Assembly (NCBI GenBank): GCA_030147325.1
Contig: JASLAA010000228.1
Span: 1 to 13,112 of the forward strand
DNA length: 13,112 bases
Direction of reading: 5' to 3'
Source: Arthrobacter sp.
GTDB lineage: Bacteria > Actinomycetota > Actinomycetes > Actinomycetales > Micrococcaceae
Numbering within the stretch: the first letter of the stretch is position 1; the number at the start of each line of letters is the position of its first letter. Positions 6,643 to 13,112 of the stretch are shown one piece after another. Under the pieces are notes generated by a model. The model did no database searches. It was given only the letters and a program-made list of their open reading frames with translations, and was not told the DNA's origin. A program made the position numbers and the translations under genes.

Positions 6643-8727
6643 ATGACGGATACCACTGCGGCCCGCGGGCAGATCGACCGCTTCGCTCTCCTCGCCCGCC
6701 ATCGTCCCCGGGTCGCGGGAATCGATCCCCTGTCTCCGCTGACGGTCGGCAACGGCGAGTTCTGCTTCACGGCCGATGCCACCGGACTCCAGACGTTCCC
6801 GGAGGCCTACCCGGTGGAGGGACGCTACGGCGAGGTCGAGGGGACGCTGCTCGGCACCATGTCGGAGTGGGGATGGCACTCCTCTCCCCCGGCACGGACC
6901 CACGACCTCGCCGATGCCACCCGGATCTACGACTCACCACACGGCCCGGCCCCCTACGTCGACCTGGGTGGCGAGTTCTCGATGCACGAGCAATCGGGGC
7001 AGAGCGAGACCGAGGAATGGCTACGCAACAACCCGCACCGCCTGGACCTGGCGCGGATAGGCCTCTGGTTCGGTGGAGCTACGCCGGATCCCCGAGGGCT
7101 CGGGGATGTCGATCAGGACCTCGATCTCGCTACCGGCCTGCTGTCCAGCCGTTTCACCTACGAGCAGCGAGACTTCTCGGTCCTCACCGCGGTACATCCT
7201 GACGAGGACACGCTCGCCGTCTCGGTCAAAGCGGACGACGGCGGCCAGGTGGGCCTCTCCCTCCGATTCCCCTACGGATCGGAGTCCTGGGGCAATGCCG
7301 CGGACTGGGACCGGTCCGACGCCCACTCCAGCGAGGTCTCGGCGAGCGACGTCGGGTGGAGCATCCTTCGCGTCCTCGACGACACGACGTACTCCGTCAG
7401 CATCTCCGCCCCCGCCGGGTCCCTGAGACGGTCCGGGGCCCATGAGTTCGTGCTGACCGCCGACGGAAGCCTCGAGGCCGTCATCCGGTTCGCGCCCGGC
7501 GAGCCCTCCTCGGCCGCTCTCCCTGCCACAGTCGACGTCCGCGCCTCGGGCTCACGGCACTGGCGCTCCTTCTGGCAATCGGGCGCGGTGATCGAGCTCG
7601 CCGACAGCGACGACGATCGCGCCCCCGAGCTCGAACGGCGTATCGTCCTCTCGCAGTACCTCACCGCGATCCAGTGCGCCGGCACCATGCCCCCGGCGGA
7701 GACGGGTCTCACGCTCAACTCCTGGCGGGGCAAGTTCCACCTGGAGATGCACTGGTGGCATGCCGCCCACTTCGCGCAGTGGGGCCGGGCGGACCTGCTC
7801 GAACGAAGCCTGCCCTGGTACGAAGGGATCGCCGACCGCGCGAGGGCGACTGCGCGAGCCCAGGGTCTGTCCGGGGCGAGGTGGCCGAAGCAGGTGGGGC
7901 CGTCCGGCGCCGAAGCGCCGAGCAACATCGGCCCCTTCCTCGTCTGGCAGCAGCCGCATCCCATCTACCTCGCCGAACTGCTCCACCGGGCGAGGCGTGA
8001 CGATGAGGTGCTCCGGCGCTGGGCCCCCCTGGTCTTCGACACGGCGGAGTTCATGGCCTCCTTCGCTTCCCGGGGGCCGGAAGGCTTCGACCTCGGCCCG
8101 CCCATCATCCCGGCCCAGGAGTCCTACGCGGACCAGCGGGCGACGGCGAAGAACCCCACCTTCGAGCTCGCCTACTGGTCATGGGCCCTCGGCGTCGCCT
8201 GTGAGTGGCGCGAGCGGCTGGGTCTCGACGTCCCTGCCAGGTGGCAGGAGGTCGCGACCGGCATGGCCCCGGCACCGGTCCGGGAGGGACGCTATCAGGC
8301 GCTCGCCACCGAGCCCTACCTCGTCCGTGACGACCACCCGAGCATGCTCGCGGCGTTCGGGATGATTCCTCCGACCTCCGTGATCGAGCCGGCGATGATG
8401 GCACGCACTTTGGCCGACGTCCTCGGGAACTGGGACTGGGACTCCGCCTGGGGCTGGGACTTCCCCGTCGCTGCGATGACGGCGACCAGACTGGGCGATC
8501 CTGAGCTCGCGGTCGATGCGCTGCTGATGGATCGCCCGAAGAACACCTTCCTCGCGAACGGACACAACCGCCAGAACGCCAGCCTGCCGATCTATCTCCC
8601 CGGGAACGGCGGTCTGCTCTTCGCGGTGTCACTCATGGCCGCGGGCTGGGACGGCGGGCCCGAAACCCCGGGTTTCGGGCCCCGCTGGACGGTGGCGCAC
8701 GAAGGCCTCGTACGCCACCCGGCGTGA
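6643..8727 (+). CDS. six-hairpin (GH65-like) glycoside hydrolase, cytoplasmic
   Basis: A 694-residue protein with an N-terminal beta-sandwich-like region (about 1-310) and a C-terminal (alpha/alpha)6 barrel (about 325-690), the layout of the six-hairpin glycosidases (GH65, GH95 and relatives). Barrel landmarks are SWRGKFHLEMHWWHAAHF (360-377), GLSGARWPKQVGPSGAE (408-424), NWDWDSAWGWDFP (596-608) and NASLPIYLPGNGGLL (645-659). Acidic residues E368, E424 and E493 are candidates for catalysis; I cannot assign them. There is no signal peptide, so it acts on imported oligosaccharide. The ATG at 6643 has AGGAAG 13 bases upstream, a long spacing, and it follows a hairpin after the binding-protein gene. 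A GH65-like glycosidase or phosphorylase is most likely; linkage and sugar are unknown. The gene ends 4 bp from a convergent gene. Confidence 0.82.
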   Translation: MTDTTAARGQIDRFALLARHRPRVAGIDPLSPLTVGNGEFCFTADATGLQTFPEAYPVEGRYGEVEGTLLGTMSEWGWHSSPPARTHDLADATRIYDSPHGPAPYVDLGGEFSMHEQSGQSETEEWLRNNPHRLDLARIGLWFGGATPDPRGLGDVDQDLDLATGLLSSRFTYEQRDFSVLTAVHPDEDTLAVSVKADDGGQVGLSLRFPYGSESWGNAADWDRSDAHSSEVSASDVGWSILRVLDDTTYSVSISAPAGSLRRSGAHEFVLTADGSLEAVIRFAPGEPSSAALPATVDVRASGSRHWRSFWQSGAVIELADSDDDRAPELERRIVLSQYLTAIQCAGTMPPAETGLTLNSWRGKFHLEMHWWHAAHFAQWGRADLLERSLPWYEGIADRARATARAQGLSGARWPKQVGPSGAEAPSNIGPFLVWQQPHPIYLAELLHRARRDDEVLRRWAPLVFDTAEFMASFASRGPEGFDLGPPIIPAQESYADQRATAKNPTFELAYWSWALGVACEWRERLGLDVPARWQEVATGMAPAPVREGRYQALATEPYLVRDDHPSMLAAFGMIPPTSVIEPAMMARTLADVLGNWDWDSAWGWDFPVAAMTATRLGDPELAVDALLMDRPKNTFLANGHNRQNASLPIYLPGNGGLLFAVSLMAAGWDGGPETPGFGPRWTVAHEGLVRHPA
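8656..8682. repeat. 27-bp perfect palindrome inside the end of the glycosidase gene
   Basis: GGGCCCGAAACCC and its exact reverse complement flank a single C. In RNA it could form an 11-12 bp stem with a small loop. It lies within codons for GGPETPGFGP, 43 bases before the stop and 50 bases before the convergent stop codon at 8732. With no spacer between the convergent genes, it could act as an embedded bidirectional transcription end. No T-run follows, and coding constraint could explain part of it. Confidence 0.5.
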
Positions 8728-8731
8728 TCGA

Positions 8732-10129
8732 TCAGTCCAGGAGGTGTCCGCGGAGTACCTCCGAGAGGCCCGTCCGTTCGGCCACACGATCGAACCTGAA
8801 AGAGGAGGCGAGGGTGCGGGCATGCTCCGGGGACACCCCCGCGAAGCGCTCGCCGAACCGTTCCGCGAGCGGTTCTGCCAGCAGGATGTGCCGGACGAGG
8901 ACGGCGATGTGCGGCTGGCGTCCCCACGGGTAGGGGGCGTAACCGGGGAATTCGCGGTCGAAGACCGCGTCGATGGGATCCAGTACGTCCCGCACCCCGG
9001 CGTCGGAGCCGCCCCAGGAATCGATGCCCAGTCGTCGCTTGGTATCGAGTTCGGGTTGGATGAGCGACACGTACTCGCTCTCCGCGGTCGCCGAGACCAG
9101 GCCCTGCAGGCCGATGTCCTTGTAGGTCCAGAGCGCCCAGCTCGCCCCGTGCTCGCGATAGATCTCCAGCTGGTCCTGCAGCAGGCGATAGCGCCACGGG
9201 TCCTGGGAGCTGTCGTCGGAGTAGACGGGGCCGAACTCCCCGATCCAGATCGGGGTGCCGGTCCTCCTCATGTACTCGGTACGCCGGAGGAAAGTCTGTT
9301 CGACGACGGAGCGGTCGAAGTACTCGCCGCGGGTGACGCCGGGGTATTCCTTCGCGCTCGTGATGCCCGGGAGCGCGTAGTCGTGGGCCGTGTACACGGT
9401 GTTGGGCAGCGGTTCGCGCCGCGCTTCGAAGGCGCTGAAGTCGGTGGAGTAGCGGTTGCCGTCGAGGAAGAGGACGTGACGGTGATCGATGGCTCGGATC
9501 GCCTTCTCGAGGCGCTCGTAGAAGGGTAGGAGGGCCTCCCCGGACGGATCGGACGGCTCGTTGATCGGGTTGAACCCGGCCACCTCGGGCCGGTCCTTGT
9601 ACCGCTCCGCCAATGCTTCCCAGAGATGCACCACCCGGTCCTGGAAGTGAGGGTGGTCCCAGAAGGTCGCTCGGTGGGTGGGGTTGTCACTGTGCCAGTG
9701 CTGATTCTGGTACCCGGGCAGCGCATGGAGGTCGAGGATGGAATAGATGCCGTGGCGGGCGAGCAGTGTCACCACCCGGTCCAGCCGCCTGAAGCCCTCC
9801 TCCTTGAGCTCGAAGGGACGGGCGTCATCCTCGAAGTGCCGGTAGTTGAAGGGGATCCGCACCGAGTTGAGCCCCAGGGACGCCAGGTGTGCGGCGTCGG
9901 CCTCGTCGAAGAAGTCCTGGTAGAAACCTTCGAAGAACGCCTCGTACGCCTCGGCGCCCATCCGGTGATGGAGTATCCCGCGGATGTTCGCCTCGTTCCC
10001 CGGATAGCCGGTGATGAAATTCTCCATGTTCATCCAGCCCCCGAGGCCCACTCCGCGCAGCACGACCGTCTCGCCGGACGGACCGACCAGCCGGTCTCCG
10101 TCCACCGTGATCCAGGACAGCTCTGTCAT
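8732..10129 (-). CDS. glycoside hydrolase family 5 enzyme, cytoplasmic
   Basis: A 465-residue (beta/alpha)8 retaining glycosidase of clan GH-A. The N-terminus has VVLRGVGLGGWMNMENF (22-38), the exo-glucanase-like opening. SVRIPFNYRHF (89-99) and the DLHALPGYQN segment (133-142) follow. The acid/base is E191 in GFNPINEP and the nucleophile is E298 in IWIGEFGP. About 110 residues after the barrel form an extra C-terminal region. There is no signal peptide, so the substrate must be imported first, unlike most secreted GH5 cellulases. I chose the ATG at 10129 over an in-frame ATG 18 bases upstream because AAGGAG lies seven bases before it. It is the third gene of the MFS-M24-GH5 operon, 55 bp after the M24 gene. 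A beta-glucosidase, exo-beta-glucanase or beta-mannosidase role is possible; I cannot place the GH5 subfamily. Confidence 0.92.
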   Translation of the reverse strand: MTELSWITVDGDRLVGPSGETVVLRGVGLGGWMNMENFITGYPGNEANIRGILHHRMGAEAYEAFFEGFYQDFFDEADAAHLASLGLNSVRIPFNYRHFEDDARPFELKEEGFRRLDRVVTLLARHGIYSILDLHALPGYQNQHWHSDNPTHRATFWDHPHFQDRVVHLWEALAERYKDRPEVAGFNPINEPSDPSGEALLPFYERLEKAIRAIDHRHVLFLDGNRYSTDFSAFEARREPLPNTVYTAHDYALPGITSAKEYPGVTRGEYFDRSVVEQTFLRRTEYMRRTGTPIWIGEFGPVYSDDSSQDPWRYRLLQDQLEIYREHGASWALWTYKDIGLQGLVSATAESEYVSLIQPELDTKRRLGIDSWGGSDAGVRDVLDPIDAVFDREFPGYAPYPWGRQPHIAVLVRHILLAEPLAERFGERFAGVSPEHARTLASSFRFDRVAERTGLSEVLRGHLLD

Positions 10130-10184
10130 GTTGGTTCTCCTTCTCATGGGTGTTCTGGTCTTCCTGGCGGGAACGGCCGTTCCG

Positions 10185-11267
10185 TCAGTGGGTCAGGGTG
10201 ATCGGCCGGTCGATCCCGCCGACGGCCAGCGTCGGCCAGCGCGGATCGACGGTGAGTACCTGGAGGCCGCCGTCGGTCAGCAGCATGGTGTCCTCGACCT
10301 TCACTCCCGGTGCGGTCGGGTTCCAGGCGAGGGCCTGGTTCTCCACGAACCTCCCCGCTGTCCTGGGTGTGAGCTTGGGGTCGCGCCCCAGATAGCCGGT
10401 GGGTCCTCCCTGGTGATGGCGTGTCCATTCGTCCTCCGCGAAGCCGTGCGCCGGATAGGCGTGGATGACGTCTTCGAAGACCCGGGTGAAGGGCCGTTCC
10501 ACCCTGGTTGCCTTCAGGATGTCGGCCTCGACCTCGAGGATCCGCTGCTCGCTGCTGGCCACATCGGGTGGCGTGCCGCCGAACCGGACGCGACGGGTGA
10601 GGTTCGCAACCATCCCGCGACGGCGGGCGCAGAGAACCAGAGTGACTTCTCGTCCCACCGGTGAGTCCGTGGGCAATGGGTGGCGGTAGTGCCGGCGCGC
10701 CTCACCGGCGACCAGGACCACGAGCGGCTCACCCCCCATCGCGACGATCCGTCCCGCAGCGACGGCGGCGATCGCGCGCTCCGGCGAGCGCGGGTCTGCC
10801 CGCTCCAGGACATCTGTTGCGAGAACGGCGAGCTCAGCGCACAGGGCACGGTAGTGGGAGAGTTCCTCCGGAAGGAGCGAGGCGCGGGCAGCGCGGAGTT
10901 CCGCCGTGATCCCTGGCTCGGACAGGACGCCGTCGCCCCCGGTGGACATCAGCTCGGCCGACCAGGGCACGGGGTTCACCTGCATGTCCGCGGGCAATTC
11001 CTCCGCCACCATGCGCTCGGCTTCGTTCGACAGGCAGTACAGCACCTCGGACGTCCGATCGACCCGCAGTCCGAGGACAGGAGCCCCTCCTATCGGCACG
11101 GCGACACGGGCTCCGTCGAGATACCAGGAGAGGGTCTCTGCGCTGGTGAGCATCAGCGCCTCGGCCGACGGGTGGTCCTCGAGGATGCGACGGAGCCGAA
11201 CTGCTTTCACTGCCCGGTCCGGGACAGCGGAAGGTGCCTGGGGGACGGAAGGATCGAGGAGAGTCAT
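10185..11267 (-). CDS. M24 (pita-bread fold) peptidase-like protein with degenerate metal site
   Basis: A 360-residue protein with an N-terminal domain (about 20-130) and a C-terminal pita-bread domain (about 140-340), as in aminopeptidase P, prolidase and creatinase. The family landmark RHPLPTD (195-201) is kept, with H196. At the position of the usual D-x(10)-D-I-T-R the sequence is VLCARRRGMVANLTRR (211-226), so the first Asp is absent and the second is N222. The His region reads HHQGGPTGY (284-292). The usual Glu-Pro is AWNP (N316), while VED (E325) is kept. Three of the five metal ligands therefore appear lost, so a two-metal peptidase is unlikely. A creatinase-like metal-free hydrolase or a binding protein is possible. 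Its ATG overlaps the MFS stop (ATGA), with GAGGGA upstream. The protein is cytoplasmic. The frame stays open upstream, but that part lies inside the MFS gene and is not M24-like. Confidence 0.85.
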   Translation of the reverse strand: MTLLDPSVPQAPSAVPDRAVKAVRLRRILEDHPSAEALMLTSAETLSWYLDGARVAVPIGGAPVLGLRVDRTSEVLYCLSNEAERMVAEELPADMQVNPVPWSAELMSTGGDGVLSEPGITAELRAARASLLPEELSHYRALCAELAVLATDVLERADPRSPERAIAAVAAGRIVAMGGEPLVVLVAGEARRHYRHPLPTDSPVGREVTLVLCARRRGMVANLTRRVRFGGTPPDVASSEQRILEVEADILKATRVERPFTRVFEDVIHAYPAHGFAEDEWTRHHQGGPTGYLGRDPKLTPRTAGRFVENQALAWNPTAPGVKVEDTMLLTDGGLQVLTVDPRWPTLAVGGIDRPITLTH

Positions 11268-12580
11268 GGCAGGGGATCCCTCGCGTCGTAGTGTCGGAAC
11301 AGGGTGCCCGGTCGGGCGAAGATGGCGACGAGGGCGACGATCAGCAGGCCGCCGAGCACGGGCGGGAACCACAGTGCTGCGATCGTCGCGATGGAACCCA
11401 TGAAGACGTCCCCGAGTCGTGGGCCGGCCGTGAGCAGGACCGTGAAGAAGCCCTGCATCCGCCCACGGACGTCGTCGGGCGCTGCGGTCTGCAGCATCGT
11501 CGTCCGGAAGATCCCCGCCACGTTGTCCGCAGCACCCCAGGCGCAGAGCAGCAGCGCGGCGATCACGATGGCCGGCACGTTGGCGTCCCCCGAGCCGTCC
11601 TCCGGCGGACCCACCGGTTCGAGCGCAACGAGGAGGACCCCCAGGGCGGCGATGGCGAGACCGGCGCACCCCGTCGCCCGGACGATCCCGAGGCCCTGCC
11701 GACGCACTCCCCCGAGCGGCCGTGACAGGGCGCTGCTCAGGAGGACACCGACCGCGCCGGCAGTGGTGAGCAGGCCCACTGTGATCGCTCCCCCACCCAG
11801 CAGCGTCGCCCCCAGCGCGGGGAACAGTACCTGCGGCCGCCCGAAGGACATCGCGAACATGTGCAGGAGGAACGCCATGCGGATGTTCCGGGCAGCGAGC
11901 AGGAACCGGAACCCACTCCTGACGGCCGCGACCCCGAACCTCGGCGCGTCCCGGGCCGGCGGAATGGCAGGCAGACTCAGGATGCCGAGAATCCCCACGA
12001 CGTACAGCAGGACATCCACCGAATAGGTCCAGGCGAAGCCGACGGTGGCGACGAGGAGTCCGGCCAGTGCGGGTCCGACGGTGGCCTGCAGGCCGGCACT
12101 GATGCCGCTCAACGCTGCAGCCGCGGGCAGGAGCGGACGGACCACGAGACGTGGATGAATAGCGAAACGGGCTGTACCCACAAGGGTCGAACTGGCTGCG
12201 CTGAGCGTCGTCAGCGCGTAGTACGGGGAGGTGTCACGGACGCCCATCCACGCGATGAGCGCAAGGCCCACCGTGCTGAGCCAGGCGATGACGGAGACGA
12301 TCACCAGTACCCGACGGCGGTCGTAGGCGTCGACGACGGCTCCGCCGAAGATCCCGACGAGGATCATCGGTCCGAGCGCGAAGCCGCCTACGAGGGCAAC
12401 CGCGAAGGTGGATCCGGTGAGGTCGTACATGTGGATGCCCACGGCGACGATGGTGGCATTGGACCCGATACCCGAGATGACCCCGCTGAACCACATGCGG
12501 GCGTAGGCCGGGCTCTCCCTGAGCGGAGTCGTGTCGACGAGCCAGCCTCCGCGTGCCTTTCCAGGTGGAACGGTCCTCAT
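11264..12580 (-). CDS. MFS transporter (EntS/MFS_3-like)
   Basis: A 438-residue major facilitator with about 12 hydrophobic segments. The N-terminal LRESPAYARMWFSGVISGIG (20-39) and the motif-A-like GGAVVDAYDRRRVL (79-92) between helices 2 and 3 place it near the EntS-like (MFS_3) exporters. A matching loop in the second half contains SRPLGGVRRQG. Near the end TAAPDDVRGRMQGFF is typical of this subgroup. I chose the ATG at 12580 because GAGGAA lies upstream with good spacing, and the earlier in-frame ATG would place the start upstream of the promoter and operator. It is the first gene of an operon with the M24-like and GH5 genes. The group mostly exports small molecules, so it may remove sugar by-products, but uptake of a mono- or disaccharide cannot be excluded. 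Operator site C lies 32 bases upstream. Confidence 0.9.
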   Translation of the reverse strand: MRTVPPGKARGGWLVDTTPLRESPAYARMWFSGVISGIGSNATIVAVGIHMYDLTGSTFAVALVGGFALGPMILVGIFGGAVVDAYDRRRVLVIVSVIAWLSTVGLALIAWMGVRDTSPYYALTTLSAASSTLVGTARFAIHPRLVVRPLLPAAAALSGISAGLQATVGPALAGLLVATVGFAWTYSVDVLLYVVGILGILSLPAIPPARDAPRFGVAAVRSGFRFLLAARNIRMAFLLHMFAMSFGRPQVLFPALGATLLGGGAITVGLLTTAGAVGVLLSSALSRPLGGVRRQGLGIVRATGCAGLAIAALGVLLVALEPVGPPEDGSGDANVPAIVIAALLLCAWGAADNVAGIFRTTMLQTAAPDDVRGRMQGFFTVLLTAGPRLGDVFMGSIATIAALWFPPVLGGLLIVALVAIFARPGTLFRHYDARDPLP

Positions 12581-12611
12581 CGCCTGATTCCTCGTGTCGT
12601 GGTCGGTCCTC

Positions 12612-12627
12612 GTGAAAGCGGTTTCTC
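12612..12627. promoter_or_regulatory. LacI-family operator, site C (MFS/AKR intergenic)
   Basis: GTGAAAGCGGTTTCTC, identical to site B over 18 bases when flanks are included and to site A over 14. It lies one base downstream of the -10 of the leftward MFS promoter, covering the expected start, and 57 bases before the rightward aldo/keto reductase ATG. It could therefore control both directions. Confidence 0.85.
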
Positions 12628-12628
12628 G

Positions 12629-12656
12629 ATCATATCCGCTCCCGTAGAGTACGCAA
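12629..12656 (-). promoter_or_regulatory. promoter of the MFS-M24-GH5 operon
   Basis: On the minus strand TATGAT (12629-12634) matches five of six -10 bases, and TTGCGT (12651-12656) lies 16 bases upstream as a weaker -35. Transcription would start near 12622, inside operator site C. Confidence 0.6.
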
Positions 12657-12657
12657 G

Positions 12658-12687
12658 ATGAGAATGCAGACACGGCGGACACCATGA
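12658..12687 (+). other. possible leader mini-ORF overlapping the aldo/keto reductase start
   Basis: ATG at 12658 opens nine codons (MRMQTRRTP) and stops at a TGA that overlaps the reductase ATG as ATGA. No good Shine-Dalgarno precedes it. A -10-like TAGAGT at 12645-12650 would start transcription at about 12657, making this ATG nearly leaderless. The reductase itself has only a weak GGCGGA before its ATG, so coupling through the mini-ORF is conceivable. Chance is also a fair explanation. Confidence 0.25.
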
Positions 12688-13112
12688 GGATCGGCCGCCA
12701 TGACGTGGGAGCGATCGGCCTGGGTACGGCGCACTTCGCTTTCCGGGCAGAGATCACCGCAGAACAATCCATCGCGGTGATCCGCGGTGCCCTCGATCAG
12801 GGGGTCCGGCTCATCGACACAGCCCTGGCGTACACCCGCGGGGATGAGTCCGCCTCTGCGGAAACATTGGTGGGGCGAGCCCTGCAGCGCGGGGGTGACC
12901 GGGATACCGTGCTCGTCGCCACCAAGGGCGGGCACTACCGCGCCGGGGACGGCTTCCCGATCGACGGGAGGCCGGAAGCTCTGCGGGCTCACTGCGAGGC
13001 GAGCCTGACCGCACTCGGCCTGGAGCGGATCGGACTCTACCAACTCCACTGGGTCGACCCGGCCGTGCCCCTGAGGGAGAGCGTCGAAGCGCTCAGGGAC
13101 CTCCAGGGCGAA
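12684..13112 (+). CDS. aldo/keto reductase, 3' end outside window
   Basis: The 143 visible residues are the N-terminal half of an aldo/keto reductase, a TIM-barrel NADP(H)-dependent oxidoreductase that reduces sugar aldehydes or ketones, or works in the reverse direction. The family's opening GLGTAHF is at residues 12-18. The catalytic tetrad is complete: D45 and Y50 (in IDTALAY), K81 (in ATKGG) and H122 (in YQLHW). The visible start ATG 12684 gives the normal N-terminus with no signal peptide. It is divergent from the MFS operon and shares its control region with operator site C, so it may belong to the same regulon. The frame is open to the window edge. Confidence 0.9.
   Translation, partial: MRIGRHDVGAIGLGTAHFAFRAEITAEQSIAVIRGALDQGVRLIDTALAYTRGDESASAETLVGRALQRGGDRDTVLVATKGGHYRAGDGFPIDGRPEALRAHCEASLTALGLERIGLYQLHWVDPAVPLRESVEALRDLQGE

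Noticed and set aside
11268..11669. In-frame extension upstream of the M24-like gene
   Set aside because: It lies inside the MFS coding sequence; the ATGA overlap at 11264-11267 and the domain start support the ATG at 11267.
12581..12772. N-terminal extension of the MFS gene to an ATG at 12772
   Set aside because: It would place the start inside the divergent reductase gene and run through the promoter and operator; the ATG at 12580 has a good ribosome site and gives normal MFS length.
1..13112. CRISPR arrays, insertion sequences, tRNA genes or phage genes
   Set aside because: No regularly spaced repeats, transposase, terminal inverted repeats or tRNA-like cloverleaf were seen on either strand.

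Overview
The window comes from a high-G+C actinobacterium. The evidence is the G/C-rich third codon positions, GTG starts behind strong Shine-Dalgarno sequences, and a sugar ABC importer without its own ATPase. A Micrococcales (Arthrobacter-like) host is plausible, but this is inference; no marker gene is present. Nearly all of the window is coding, and it reads as one carbohydrate (oligosaccharide) utilisation locus controlled by a LacI-type repressor.

Layout. (a) 1-3908, minus strand: an operon of two ABC sugar permeases, a Gfo/Idh/MocA-type oxidoreductase and an NAD-dependent epimerase/dehydratase that runs off the left edge; the last two overlap by ATGA. (b) 3909-5235: a divergent control region with the permease promoter and operator, the lacI-family gene on the plus strand, then the promoter and operator of the binding-protein gene. 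(c) 5236-8727, plus strand: a lipoprotein sugar-binding protein, a perfect 18-bp hairpin, and a large cytoplasmic six-hairpin (GH65-like) glycosidase. (d) 8732-12580, minus strand: an operon of an EntS-like MFS transporter, an M24 'pita-bread' protein lacking most metal ligands (ATGA overlap with the MFS gene), and a GH5 glycosidase, converging on the six-hairpin gene with 4 bp between stop codons. (e) 12581-13112: a control region with a third operator, then the start of an aldo/keto reductase on the plus strand.

How it fits together. Three sites share the identical 14-base core GTGAAAGCGGTTTC, one in front of each transcription unit, and each lies at a recognisable promoter. This makes one regulon under the local LacI protein likely. 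The binding protein and two permeases should import an oligosaccharide, powered by a shared ATPase encoded elsewhere. The two glycosidases have no signal peptide and would cut it inside the cell. The Gfo/Idh, epimerase and aldo/keto reductase suggest the released sugar is oxidised, epimerised or reduced, so it is probably not plain glucose. The sugar cannot be named from sequence. The most unusual parts are the unclassified six-hairpin enzyme, the metal-site-deficient M24 protein in a sugar regulon, and the regulatory architecture.
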